From: Punica granatum
Taxonomy: Eukaryota; Streptophyta; Magnoliopsida; Myrtales; Lythraceae
Direction of reading: 5' to 3'
Length of the DNA: 64,000 bases
Assembly: GCF_007655135.1 (NCBI RefSeq)
Contig: NC_045134.1
Coordinates: forward strand, 18,004,568-18,068,567
A program made the translations under genes and the position numbers. A model generated the notes under the pieces. It did no database searches. It worked only from the letters and a program-made list of their open reading frames with translations, and was not told the DNA's origin. Shown here in pieces: positions 11,201-21,013 of this stretch (its first letter is position 1; every line of letters begins with the position of its first letter).

Positions 11201-14200
11201 ATCCATTCTTTTTCTCTCAGGAAAAATTCAGAGAAAAGGGAAAGAGCAGAAGATGGGAGTACATGAGTTAACGAAATTAAAAGTGTTGGGAACTGTACAT
11301 GCAAAGAAAGATAAAATGTAATGTGCATTTGAGAAAACATCCGCAGTGGGATAAGAGAAACACCATCACGGATAGTATTTCTTAAGAGCATCAGCATTGA
11401 CCGAAGAGCGTTCTCGTTTCCGTCCATATCGTTGAGAATGATTGCCCCTCCGTCAAAGACTTCTTTAACGATGAATGGACCGTCGTACTTGTAAGCGAAC
11501 TTGCCCCTGGAATCTGGGGCGATGTGTAAAACTTTTCGCAAGACGAGGTCGCTGGGGCTGAACTTGCGAGGACGAACTTTTTTGTTGAATGTTCGAGCCA
11601 TTCTTTGCTGATAGCACTGACCGTGGCAAAGTGCAGTTAGCCGCTTCTCGTCGATGAGATTAAGCTGTTCATAGCGTTGCTTCGCCCATTCTGCTTCCTC
11701 GAGTTTGGACTCGGCAAGAACCCTCATGGAGGGAATCTCCACTTCGATTGGAAGAACCGCTTCCATGCCGTAGACCAAAGAATACGGGGTTGCCCCGGTG
11801 GATGAGCGGATAGAAGTCCGATATGCCAAGAGTGCAAACGGGAGCATCTCATGCCAGTCCTTGTAATTCACCGTCATTTTTTCGATGATTTTCTTTATAT
11901 TCTTATTCGCTGCCTCTACCGCACCATTCATTTGTGGACGATATGGAGAGGAATTACGATGTTGGATCCTGAACTGTGCACAGAGCTCGTCAATGAGCTT
12001 ATTATTCAGGTTCTTGGCATTGTCGGTGATGAGAGTCGCAGGGACCCCGTATCGCGCAATGATGTCGCGTTTGAGGAAGCGAGCCACGGCCTTTGCAGTG
12101 ACTGACGCAAGGGTGATAGCTTCGATCCACTTGGTGAAGTAATCGATAGCTACCAGTATGAACAAATGTCCATTGGATGCTTTAGGGTTGACTGGACCAA
12201 TCACGTCCATGCCCCACATTGAAAATGGCCACGGAGCAGCCATTGGATGGAGCTCGTTGGGTGGTGCTCTGATCTGATTCGCGTAGACTTGACACAAGTG
12301 ACAGTGTCTGACATGCTTGACGCAGTCGGTCTCCATGGTAGACCAGAAGTACCCGAGTCGCATGAGCTTCTTTGCTAGCATGAGTCCATTCATATGAGGT
12401 CCGCAATTTCCTTCGTGCACTTCTTCCATGAGGCGTTGTGCCTCATTCTCGTCGACACACCGAAGTAGTGTAGCATCGAATGAACGGCGGTAGAGAGTCT
12501 CGCCACTCAGGAAAAAGTGTGCCGCAATGCGGCGTAGAGTCCTCCGGTCATGACGATCGGTGAACGCTGGGAATTGACCTGTTTGCAGCAAGTGCTTGAT
12601 GTCTGCGTACCACGGTTTGCCGTCAACAGCATCAATTACATCGCAATGGGCAGGGCCCTGAGCAATCTCAAACTCGAGAGGTTCTATGAGATTCTCCTTC
12701 GTAATGCTCACCATGGATGCGAGCGTTGCAAGTGCATCTGCGAACTGGTTCTTCATGCGTGGGGTGTACGTAAATGAGATATCTTTGAAGTTCTCTGTCA
12801 ACTCTTCGAGGTACTCATGATATGGCACCAACTTTGGATCTTTCGTCTTCCATTGTTTAAGCGTCTGGAAGATTGTGAGCATAGAATCGCCAAACACTTT
12901 TAACTCCTTGACTTTGAGGTAGATTGCGGCCTGCAAACCGAGGATACAAGCTTCATATTCGGCTATGTTGTTGGTGCAAGGGAAATCAATCTTCGCTGCA
13001 ACAGGGAAATGACGCCCCTCAGGGGATATCAGCACCGCGCCGATACCAGACCCAGTGGAATTGACTGCACCGTCAAAGTACATCTTCCATCCTAGAGTCT
13101 CTTCCTCATCACTCACTTGGAGGATCCTTTCATCTGGAAAGTTAGGGTTGATCGGTGTGTCGTCCTCGATCGGAAACTCCGCTAGATGATCTGCAATTGC
13201 TTGGCCCTTCACTGACGTGCGTGATACGTATTCGATGTCATACTCCGTCAGTTGGCAACGCCATTTTGCTATGTTCCTCATGGAGGACGGACTGCTGAGT
13301 AGATACTTCAAAGGATCTGTCTTTGACAGCAGGCGAACAGTATGGTAGAGAGTGTATTGCCGGAGCCTTTGCATGACCCAAACGAGTGCGCAACACATCT
13401 TCTCTATCTCAGGGTAGTTGGACTCCCCTTCAGTGAACTTTTTGCTTAAATAATAAATTGCTCGCTCTGCATGAGAGGAATCGTCCTTTTGCCCTAACAT
13501 GCATCCGATGGATTGTCGGCGTACTGTCAGGTACAGAATGAGAGGACGATCCGGTGAAGGTGGAACCAACACCGGTGGCTGAACTAGGTATGCCTTGACT
13601 GTATCAAAAGCTTTCTGACACTCGTCATCCCATTCAACCGCTGCATTTTTGCGAAGCAAACGGAAGAGTGGTTGGCACTTGTCTGTTAAATTTGCAATGA
13701 AACGTGCGATGTAATTCAGCCGTCCTAGGAAACTCCTTACTTCGCGCACTGTCGATGGAGGGGGCAATTCCATGATCGCCTTGACTTTGTCGGGATCAAC
13801 CTCGATGCCCTTTTCGCTGACTACAAACCCTAGCAATTTTCCTGACTTGACGCCGAAAGTGCATTTCGTTGGGTTGAGTCGGAGTTTGTACTTCCTGAGA
13901 CGATCAAATAGCCGCCTGAGGTTGACAAGATGATCTTCACCTGCTTTGGACTTTGCGATCATGTCGTCGACGTAAACCTCTATCTCTTTATGCATCATGT
14001 CATGAAATAGAGTGACCATTGCCCGCTGATAGGTTGCCCCAGCGTTTTTGAGACCAAAAGGCATGACCTTGTAACAAAACGTACCCCACATCGTGATGAA
14101 CGTCGTTTTGATCTTATCCTCCTCGGCCATCTGAATCTGATTGTATCCAGAAAAACCATCCATGAAGGAGAATTGTGTGTGGCGTGCTGTATTGTCCACC

Positions 14201-14814
14201 AAGACGTCGATATGGGGCAGCGGGAAGTTATCCTTAGGACTGGCCTTGTTAAGGTCTCGATAGTCGATGCAGACTCTGACCTTCCCATTCTTCTTTTCCA
14301 CTGGCACCACGTTAGCTACCCATTCAGAGTAATTGCATACCTCTAAGAATCCCGCATCCACCTGTTTGACGACCTCCTCTTTAATGCGGAGAAGAAGATC
14401 AGCTCGTTGACGCCGTAAGTGTTGACGTTTGGGCGGAAATCTTTCAGTGTCGAGTGGGAGGAAATGCTTTACGATCGAGGGGTCCAAACCTGGCATATCG
14501 GTATAAGACCAAGCGAAGACCTCTTGATACTCTGACAAGAAATCGATCATCCGGGCTCTCTGTGCGGGGTCGAGATCCGTCCTGATCCTTAGGGTGCGTT
14601 GCTCTTCTGTGGTGCCTATGTTGATCTCTTCGGTTGGCTCGATCGAAGTGAGTTGATGGTTTTCAAGACAATGCAAACTCTCTTCTATCTCGGGCACGCG
14701 ACCGTTCTCGTCAAGTCCTTCCCCGAAATATATGGGTAGGGACTTTCTGAGGTGTGTTTCGGACGAATTCGAATCGTTGCATCGGTGATTTGGATTCGAT
14801 TGGAGCTTGGACAC
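11191..14814 (-). CDS. pol: Pol: reverse transcriptase, dual RNase H, integrase
   Basis: This polyprotein copies the element RNA into DNA and integrates it. The frame has 1207 codons. RT spans about residues 130-330, with FMDGFSGYNQI at 217-227 and the catalytic YVDD at 281-284. A first RNase H (about 420-545) reads LYLT where family members usually have an acidic residue, so it looks degenerate. A second, archaeal-type RNase H (about 577-700) keeps D581, E619, D643 and D693. Integrase has the zinc finger H800, H807, C838, C841 and the catalytic triad D870, D931, E967 (35 residues between the last two). The frame begins at a GTG with no upstream in-frame ATG; the first ATG is at codon 89. Expression must therefore come from gag-pro by splicing or recoding. 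A one-base shift near 11401-11406 seems to replace the normal short end with about 60 unrelated residues. Confidence 0.95.
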   Translation of the reverse strand: MSKLQSNPNHRCNDSNSSETHLRKSLPIYFGEGLDENGRVPEIEESLHCLENHQLTSIEPTEEINIGTTEEQRTLRIRTDLDPAQRARMIDFLSEYQEVFAWSYTDMPGLDPSIVKHFLPLDTERFPPKRQHLRRQRADLLLRIKEEVVKQVDAGFLEVCNYSEWVANVVPVEKKNGKVRVCIDYRDLNKASPKDNFPLPHIDVLVDNTARHTQFSFMDGFSGYNQIQMAEEDKIKTTFITMWGTFCYKVMPFGLKNAGATYQRAMVTLFHDMMHKEIEVYVDDMIAKSKAGEDHLVNLRRLFDRLRKYKLRLNPTKCTFGVKSGKLLGFVVSEKGIEVDPDKVKAIMELPPPSTVREVRSFLGRLNYIARFIANLTDKCQPLFRLLRKNAAVEWDDECQKAFDTVKAYLVQPPVLVPPSPDRPLILYLTVRRQSIGCMLGQKDDSSHAERAIYYLSKKFTEGESNYPEIEKMCCALVWVMQRLRQYTLYHTVRLLSKTDPLKYLLSSPSSMRNIAKWRCQLTEYDIEYVSRTSVKGQAIADHLAEFPIEDDTPINPNFPDERILQVSDEEETLGWKMYFDGAVNSTGSGIGAVLISPEGRHFPVAAKIDFPCTNNIAEYEACILGLQAAIYLKVKELKVFGDSMLTIFQTLKQWKTKDPKLVPYHEYLEELTENFKDISFTYTPRMKNQFADALATLASMVSITKENLIEPLEFEIAQGPAHCDVIDAVDGKPWYADIKHLLQTGQFPAFTDRHDRRTLRRIAAHFFLSGETLYRRSFDATLLRCVDENEAQRLMEEVHEGNCGPHMNGLMLAKKLMRLGYFWSTMETDCVKHVRHCHLCQVYANQIRAPPNELHPMAAPWPFSMWGMDVIGPVNPKASNGHLFILVAIDYFTKWIEAITLASVTAKAVARFLKRDIIARYGVPATLITDNAKNLNNKLIDELCAQFRIQHRNSSPYRPQMNGAVEAANKNIKKIIEKMTVNYKDWHEMLPFALLAYRTSIRSSTGATPYSLVYGMEAVLPIEVEIPSMRVLAESKLEEAEWAKQRYEQLNLIDEKRLTALCHGQCYQQRMARTFNKKVRPRKFSPSDLVLRKVLHIAPDSRGKFAYKYDGPFIVKEVFDGGAIILNDMDGNENALRSMLMLLRNTIRDGVSLIPLRMFSQMHITFYLSLHVQFPTLLISLTHVLPSSALSLFSEFFLREKEWISR

Positions 14815-14993
14815 GAAAGCGAATTGTTTTAGAAATTAAAGATGCTAGAAGTAAGCATGAGAGAGAGAATCTAGACACAAAAATTCAAAAAGCATGTAGG
14901 GATTTTATTAACAAGCCATAACAAAAACCCCTCTTCTGTTGTGTGGCTTATGGCGTTGCCGACACACAGGTAGCATTATATATAAAGACCGTC
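14815..14993 (-). other. Pro-pol junction; candidate intron
   Basis: These 179 bases separate the protease stop from the pol frame and hold stops in every frame I followed. A donor-like GTAAGA overlaps the protease stop on the minus strand (14997-14992), and AG acceptors are available at 14871, 14845 and 14806. Ogre elements are known to splice an intron between protease and RT. The exact sites here are not resolved; the donor at 14999 (GAT|GTGTAA) with the acceptor at 14806 would keep frame. Confidence 0.45.
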
Positions 14994-16382
14994 TTACACA
15001 TCGGCAACTACGGCCGAGTAGAGCGGAACTGAAGTCCAGTTGGTAAGCTCCTCATCCTCCCGTACAGGGCGGATATGAACCCTGGAAGATGTCTCCTCAG
15101 TGACGGCATATATGGCTGGCAAAGCCAAAAACGCTTCAACTGCATCCGAAGAGAAGTCATCTGTTTCAGTGATTGGGCTATCGGAGGTGCCTCCCATGAT
15201 CTGCGGTGGTGCTGCAAAAAACTGTGAGAGTGGTGGAACCAGAATGCCCCTGAAGAGCTTTTCGTAATGTACAGCAAGGCGGTGTAGATGCTTTCCACGG
15301 CGAGACTGCACGATCTCATGACAGGAGGGGCGAAAGCCAAGTCCCCTCCTATTGCGGTATTCCTCCATTTCAATCGGTCGAAGGATTCCCTGTGCACGTG
15401 CCCCAAGTCCAGTTCCGGGGACGTAATCGTTCTTCAACAGAACCTTTCCAATCATACGATCGGTTCGTGATGGACCGACTTTTCCGTAGTCTCGGATTAC
15501 GGAAATCGTGTCGAAAGAGTGAAAGGGAAGATTCTGATCTTCTCCAATGCTGATGTAAGGAACGGCTGTCTCCTTGTAGACTGCGTAGTCTTCCTCACCG
15601 TTGACAGTGATAAGCTTACCTTCGACGAAGAACTTCAGTTTCTGGTGCAGCGACGAAGGAACAGCGCCGGCGGCGTGAATCCATGGTCTCCCGAGCAAGA
15701 GACTGAAAGCATTGGGTATCTCGAGGATCTGAAAGGTGACAGAGAATGAGCAAGGACCCACATCGATCAGGAGATCGATTTCTCCATTCACTTCTCTCCT
15801 AGAGCCATCAAAGGCTCGAACAGTGGTCTTGCTTGCACGGATGCGGCTCATGTCCACGTTCATCTGTTTCAGTGTGGAGACGGGGCAAACGTTGAGAGCA
15901 GAGCCGTTGTCGATCATGACTCGACCAACAATGTGATTGTTGCACTTACAGACTATGTGCAATGCCCGTAAGTGTTCCTGACCTTCGGATGGAAGCTCAT
16001 CATCTGCAAAGGATATCTGATTCGAGAAGATTGAACTAACAGTCTGCTCGATATTATCCGGTGCCGTGTCTTTTGGGACTTGTGCCGCGGTGAGGACTTT
16101 CAACAAAGCATTCCGATGCGGCTCGGAGCTCAAAAGCAACGCGAGGAGCGAGATATGGGCGGGTGACTTGCCCATTTGCTCCACCACTTTGTACTCACTT
16201 GCCTTGATCACTTTCATGAAAGCTTCCGCTTCTTGATCGGTGACCTTCTTTGTAAAGACTGGCACGGCTTCTGGAACGGCTGAGGATGTAATAACAGGGG
16301 CTTTCCCTTTGTCTGTAGACTCTGGACCCTGATAAACTCGTCCTGAGCGCGTGATGCCCATCGCACTCATCTCATGCTCCAT
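14994..16382 (-). CDS. Retropepsin-like protease with G-patch domain
   Basis: This is the aspartic protease portion that matures the polyprotein, shown as 462 codons from an internal ATG. It is really the downstream part of gag-pro, displaced by an indel near 16540. The active-site motif is IDNGSALN at 157-164, with DNG in place of the usual DTG/DSG. The second conserved block LGRPWIH at 230-236 follows, as usual in plant Ty3 elements. A glycine-rich G-patch-like segment lies at about 308-352 (VPGTGLGARAQGI, then RRGLGFRP). It overlaps the gag frame by 16 bases and ends 180 bases before the RT frame. The tail after residue 375 is acidic and unrecognised. Confidence 0.85.
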   Translation of the reverse strand: MEHEMSAMGITRSGRVYQGPESTDKGKAPVITSSAVPEAVPVFTKKVTDQEAEAFMKVIKASEYKVVEQMGKSPAHISLLALLLSSEPHRNALLKVLTAAQVPKDTAPDNIEQTVSSIFSNQISFADDELPSEGQEHLRALHIVCKCNNHIVGRVMIDNGSALNVCPVSTLKQMNVDMSRIRASKTTVRAFDGSRREVNGEIDLLIDVGPCSFSVTFQILEIPNAFSLLLGRPWIHAAGAVPSSLHQKLKFFVEGKLITVNGEEDYAVYKETAVPYISIGEDQNLPFHSFDTISVIRDYGKVGPSRTDRMIGKVLLKNDYVPGTGLGARAQGILRPIEMEEYRNRRGLGFRPSCHEIVQSRRGKHLHRLAVHYEKLFRGILVPPLSQFFAAPPQIMGGTSDSPITETDDFSSDAVEAFLALPAIYAVTEETSSRVHIRPVREDEELTNWTSVPLYSAVVADV

Positions 16383-18610
16383 GTTGGCAACCTCATTCCC
16401 ATAATCCCAGGGAACTCGACGGTCTTGGTATGGCTCCTTCGCAAGAACCTCGATAACGAATGGGACGTCAGATGTAAATGCATCATTTGTCGGAGCATAA
16501 TTGACAATAAAGGGAATTGAGGTCTTCTGCGCGTCTTTTCCTCTTTGATAGAAGCGATGCTGATCATGTTGATAGAAGGTCCTGAACCTGATCCATGATC
16601 GGGGAGAGGGTTTGCGCGGACATTCGGTGGCTTCACTTCATTAAAGGAGATTTGCCTTGCGTCGATCAACTCCTGAATTTTATTCCGGAGTGTCCAGCAA
16701 TTGTCGAGGGTATGACCAGGAGCACCCCGATGGAATTCACAGTGTAAGTTCTGATTCTGCACTGCGGGGTCAAAGTTGGGACCAGGCGTTCTGTTCTGAT
16801 CTTGTTGCCTGCAAGAAGCTGCCTGAATATGTGAGAAAGAGGGGCTGGTAAAGTGGTGTACTGCTTGTGTGGACGCGGTTGTGCAACTTTGTCCTGATAA
16901 GTTCTGGGGGCTGGAGCACGTTGAACCGACTGAGGAGATCTCGAAGCCGGGGGGTCTACCTTGTTGAGCCTGAGTAGGAATATGCTGTTGCGGAAGTTGC
17001 GACTGGATAACAGTTGGCGGGGTTGGGAAATAAGCCTGCGATGTTTGGTAGGGCTGCACATAATGCACGGGATGTGCATATGCCTGGGGAGTCTGTAATG
17101 CAGGAGTATAGTCCACCGAAATCGGCTGTGAAGCCTGATATCCGGAGTTGACGGCGCCAATAGTCATGTCTTTGCTTCTCCTGGAGGTTCCAGCAGTCTG
17201 CTTCTTTGACGTCTCTCCATCCTTCTTCTTTGATGGGCCTTCGATTCTTCCTAACTTAACACCCATGTCAAGCTTCTTTCCTGCCTCGATCAAGTCCGAG
17301 AAGGAGGAAGTATGAGCCAGGAGATGTGAGTAATACGCGCCTCTGAGTGTGGAGTGGAACAGCTGAACTTGTTGTCGCTCAGTGATTGGAGGAATGTGCT
17401 TTGCTGCTCTTCCTCTCCATTCCGTTGCGTATGCTTCGAAAGCTTGACCCTCCTTCATCTCTGTCATGCTGAGATCGAGAAGGGTAGGAGGTGTTTCCGC
17501 ACAAAATCGATACTGGTCGAGGAACTTCTGAGAAAGATCTGTCCATGTAGGGACATCGCCGGCTTTCAGGGTCATAAACCAATCTAGCGCCGATCCCATA
17601 AGACTATCTTGGAAAGTCTGAATGACGAATTCCTCATAATCCCAGTATGAGAGCATTTTGCTCTGATAATGACGGAGATGATGCCGAGGGTCTCTGGTCC
17701 CATCATATCTTTTGAACTCTGGAATTTTGATCTTAGGGGGCAGCCGCATGCCTGGAAAGAGATTCCAGTCACTGTCACTGAAATCGAAACGGGGGTTGCC
17801 TACTTGGAGGGCTCGAATGGTTTCCTCCATTCTCTTTATTCTCTCCTGTTCATTCTCCGCTTCGAGAAGGTCGTTTGTCGGTAGAGCTGGAGGGGCAGCC
17901 TGAGTAGGCGTGCCCGGTTCAGTGGGAGGAATGTTTAGGGGCGGTGGAGCAGGGTAAGAAAAGCTTATTTGGGGTTGTGGAGTTTGGAAAGGAAATTGGT
18001 CTGCAGTGGAAACAGGAGCCTGTGCGATCGTGACCGGAGGAACTGTCGGTGGTGGCACAGTATAGATTGGAGGATGCATTGACACGGTTAGCGGTGGCAG
18101 CGCATGCATAGTAGAGTCCGTGGATAAGAAAGCTGCTGGTGGCAACGGAACTGCTGTTGGAGCAGGTGGTGGCGGTAAAGGATCATTGATCGGATGGACT
18201 GTTGGTGCAAACGCCATTGCCGAGAAAGATGCGTCTTCAGCCTCCGAAGCAAAGGTTGGAGTGACCATTGGATTTGGATCGACAATTGGTCTATGCTCCA
18301 GAGGCGGAGTAAAGCTCGATGAGGCCTGATTCTGATTCCTGAGCATGGCCATGAGCTCAGTCATGTTGGTGGCCATGTTGGCCGCCAAGTGGTTCACCAT
18401 TCCTTCTAACGCAGTAAAACGTGCGGACTCCACAAGGTTGGACGCCGTCTGTACTGTTGGTGGAGGATGTCCGATAGGGACGCCTGAATGCGCTGTAGAT
18501 ATGTCCGTGAGCATTACAGGTGATGTAACTTGCGTCAGTGGTGTTTGAGAATGTATCGGCGTTGGCGGAGTATCCTGTTCAAGAATGGCGGGTTGTTGGT
18601 CTTCTGCCAT
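16367..18610 (-). CDS. gag: Gag (capsid and zinc-knuckle) polyprotein
   Basis: Structural protein that packages the element RNA; 747 codons starting MAEDQQP. A long Pro/Ala/Thr-rich region (about 30-250) precedes the capsid-type retrotransposon Gag domain at about 290-460 (KRYDGTRDPRHHL, then DSLMGSALDWF). A basic Lys/Ser/Thr stretch at 460-480 and a Gln/Pro-rich linker follow. A zinc knuckle C624, H627, H633, C638 (spacing x2-x5-x4) lies near the end. One-base indels around 16950 and 16825 shift the Gln/Pro linker, and a missing T near 16540 ends the frame early. The second copy (27867-29810) is open at some of these points, so the true gene is likely one gag-pro frame. Confidence 0.9.
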   Translation of the reverse strand: MAEDQQPAILEQDTPPTPIHSQTPLTQVTSPVMLTDISTAHSGVPIGHPPPTVQTASNLVESARFTALEGMVNHLAANMATNMTELMAMLRNQNQASSSFTPPLEHRPIVDPNPMVTPTFASEAEDASFSAMAFAPTVHPINDPLPPPPAPTAVPLPPAAFLSTDSTMHALPPLTVSMHPPIYTVPPPTVPPVTIAQAPVSTADQFPFQTPQPQISFSYPAPPPLNIPPTEPGTPTQAAPPALPTNDLLEAENEQERIKRMEETIRALQVGNPRFDFSDSDWNLFPGMRLPPKIKIPEFKRYDGTRDPRHHLRHYQSKMLSYWDYEEFVIQTFQDSLMGSALDWFMTLKAGDVPTWTDLSQKFLDQYRFCAETPPTLLDLSMTEMKEGQAFEAYATEWRGRAAKHIPPITERQQVQLFHSTLRGAYYSHLLAHTSSFSDLIEAGKKLDMGVKLGRIEGPSKKKDGETSKKQTAGTSRRSKDMTIGAVNSGYQASQPISVDYTPALQTPQAYAHPVHYVQPYQTSQAYFPTPPTVIQSQLPQQHIPTQAQQGRPPGFEISSVGSTCSSPQNLSGQSCTTASTQAVHHFTSPSFSHIQAASCRQQDQNRTPGPNFDPAVQNQNLHCEFHRGAPGHTLDNCWTLRNKIQELIDARQISFNEVKPPNVRANPLPDHGSGSGPSINMISIASIKEEKTRRRPQFPLLSIMLRQMMHLHLTSHSLSRFLRRSHTKTVEFPGIMGMRLPTWSMR

Positions 18611-18915
18611 CCTTACTCGTGCACGAGTCGGATATCGATGGGACGCCAGTTGTTAGTACCTGTATGCGTAAGTGTATGAGTGTACTTATAGTGCTTTGAC
18701 TATCTTCAAAATATAGATGACAGTATATGAATGCATGAGGTGCATAAGTTTGAAAATACTAATGCCATTACATCAGTTTGATTCATATTCTATAATTTAT
18801 AAAGACAGTCTGTTTGAAAAGGAAACATAAACATTAAACCGCCAACTATTACAACCCGTAGCTGAGTGAACGCTGCGTGGGTCCGGTGCGGGGCAAAAGC
18901 GTTAACAAACTAAAC
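18611..18915 (-). other. ORF1-gag spacer
   Basis: This 305-base noncoding stretch separates the ORF1 stop from the gag ATG. A related sequence with the same order of words (gcatgnggtgc, ttnnaaaactaatg) is seen in element C at about 60850-60990. This suggests a shared cis function or common descent. No splice or promoter signal is convincing. Confidence 0.5.
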
Positions 18916-20413
18916 CTAAGGATGAAAGACCTTGCGAGCTTTTGCCCGCGCTCGGTCCAGCATAGCGCTCAAACGCGCTATCTCCCTGTCTTGGTTCGCT
19001 ATGCGTGCGCGAATCTGAGCCAACTCGCTCTGAAGCTCTCTGTGATCAGTGAGTTCTGCGCGAATATCCACAAGCTCACAACGGAGTCGATCTCGCTCTT
19101 CTCTGATGGACTGCAATTCTGTGCGCATGACTCCTTGGACTGAGCTCTCCGCGTCTGGAATGTCTGCATGCGGTGCGTGAGGAATCCGCGGCAAATGTCG
19201 TCGACGAACGGGTGTGAGTCCTGTGGATGGAATTGGAATGCCCACATATGCTACGGTAGCTGAGAAAGCTCGTTCGTCGTCGGTAGGGTGCTCCGGGAAA
19301 TAGAGCTCTTGAACGGTGCGCGTGTTCCATAAACGTTGAACTTCTCTAATCCGCAGAACCCTATCTGGAAGTAAAGTTATAATATCCGTCCACATGAAGC
19401 GGTGTGGAGTGCGATCTGCCTCTCTAGGAATATCCTGTAAGCCGCCAAGTTGTCTGATGACTCGGGCTGGGAAAACAAGTGTGCTCCCTAAGTGACTGAT
19501 CAGAGGAAGTCCTATGACTGAAGGGCATCCAATGGTCATGGGTCCACCGGGATTCCAGCGAGCAGCCCACAAAAACTGTGCCGGGGTGAGTCTCTTGAAG
19601 AACTGGATCCAATCGGTGTAGTCGCGATCGGAGGGGCCGAAACACTTGAAGTAGGCGAGCGATGAGCGAACGCTCGTCAGTGATGTAGGAAAAGGGATGT
19701 GATGAGCAGAACGGCCTGATGTGTGCGAGGAGCCAAATCTGAAGAAGATGCGGAGCTCCTCTCATTCTACCACGTCGAACCTCTCGTACATAGTCAAGAG
19801 ACCGAATGGTCTCAGCCAAGACGGCTTCTACATAGCTACGGCCTCCTACCACTTGGAGGATGACTTGGGCAAGTGCCCCGTCTATGAGGTTCGACGAGTG
19901 GGGGAATAGGATGGTCCCAAAGATGAGCAAGAGGAACCCGTGACAGGCGTCACGCTGGTACGATTCTCCCTGGCATTGAGAGAACGAACATGTATGAAGT
20001 CTATGAGCCATGCGGTCCTAACGCTATGCTCCCCTCCATGCTGAAGCTCAAGACGAATTTCTTCGTCGCGGAGATCTAAGAGGATGGCGAGTCTACTCTG
20101 TATCGTGGCGAACTGGTTGGGCGCCACGATGTCGAGGGTCGGCATGGGTCGCTGAATGAGTGCCGCGTACTCCTCTACTGTGGGAGCTAGCTCTGACCCC
20201 TGAAAACTGAATACGGCCCGCTGAGTGTCCCAAAAACTAATAGCAGTTCTGAGTAGGGTCCAGTCAATGGGGAATCAGCGAGTAATGGCAAGTCTCCTAT
20301 GATGAGCCGGAGGAATGCACGGTCAATGGGCGGAATGTATTCCAAAGGCGAGTAATGTCCGCAGATGGCATGATGATGACATCGAGCCTAAGACAGGGAT
20401 GCGAGCGATCCAT
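18916..20413 (-). CDS. ORF1: DUF7745-like protein with C-terminal coiled coil
   Basis: An extra ORF before gag, about 500 codons if indels are ignored. The N-terminal two thirds resemble the plant DUF7745-type domain found in such elements: an ISFWD motif followed by a LAPTVEEYAAL-type motif, then Leu-rich helices. The function is unknown. The last about 70 residues are a strongly charged heptad-like coiled coil (ELQSIREERDRLRCEL) ending in a basic tail (RARAKARK). Start ATG at 20413. In this copy one-base changes near 20325, 20270 and 19965 break the frame; the copy at 30116-31608 is open at some of these and broken at others. Ogre elements are known for an ORF1 of unknown role in this place. 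Confidence 0.75.
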
Positions 20414-20991
20414 CCTTACCTAATGGAGAGATGTTGGTTTAATGTTTATAAACAAACTGATGTAATGTCCTAGGTTGTTTTGAAAACATGCATGCAGTGC
20501 AGAAAAGTAAAGTATATCTGTATCTATTACAATGTACATCGCTCATTGTAGAAAAACAACAAAAGGCCCGCCTAAAAGAAAACTAGGGGCCGACTCAAAG
20601 ACCGGACTTTGGGTCGGTTGACGGCATGAGGTTTGTTTTGGTCCAGCATGACGGTCCCTGTTTATGCATGGTTTCAGTGTTCTACTGGGAAAACCACTAA
20701 CTAGGGATGGGGGCTCCCGATTCAAGGGGATCAATTCCTTGAAATCGAGCGAGGATCTTTGGGGGCAGTTCGGTGGCGGAGCCAACTCGATCCGTTCCCT
20801 TACTCGGAACCTCTGACTAACCTAGCTTCCTAGATTGGTGCCCGTGGGATTTCAGGCATTTGGTACCTAAATCCACTAGAATGATGCAATGCGAGTGCAG
20901 AAAAGTAAATGTGCAAGAAAAGTAAATGTACAGAAAGCGATAAATAAACATGCAAGCAAGCAAACGGATCGAGCCTGAATCCACTAAGTAT
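20414..20991 (-). promoter_or_regulatory. A2 untranslated leader between PBS and ORF1
   Basis: This 578-base leader contains a block at about 20695-20850 (gatgggggctcccga, ttcaagggg, tcaattccttgaaa) that is clearly kept in element C at 61535-61690. The A-rich words gcagaaaagtaaa occur repeatedly at about 20495-20515 and 20895-20950, the same word that spaces the hairpins of array 1. Packaging or dimerisation is a reasonable guess; nothing proves it. Confidence 0.55.
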
Positions 20992-21010
20992 GTCCCCAGT
21001 GGAGTCGCCA
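20992..21010 (-). promoter_or_regulatory. Primer binding site of element A2
   Basis: GTCCCCAGTGGAGTCGCCA on the + strand is the look of a tRNA 3' end with CCA. The transcribed strand, starting TGGCGACTCC, would pair with it. Three bases separate it from the LTR. Tat/Ogre elements commonly use tRNA-Arg, but I did not match a specific tRNA. Element C has the same site with one C for G at position 10. Confidence 0.85.
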
Positions 21011-21013
21011 AGC

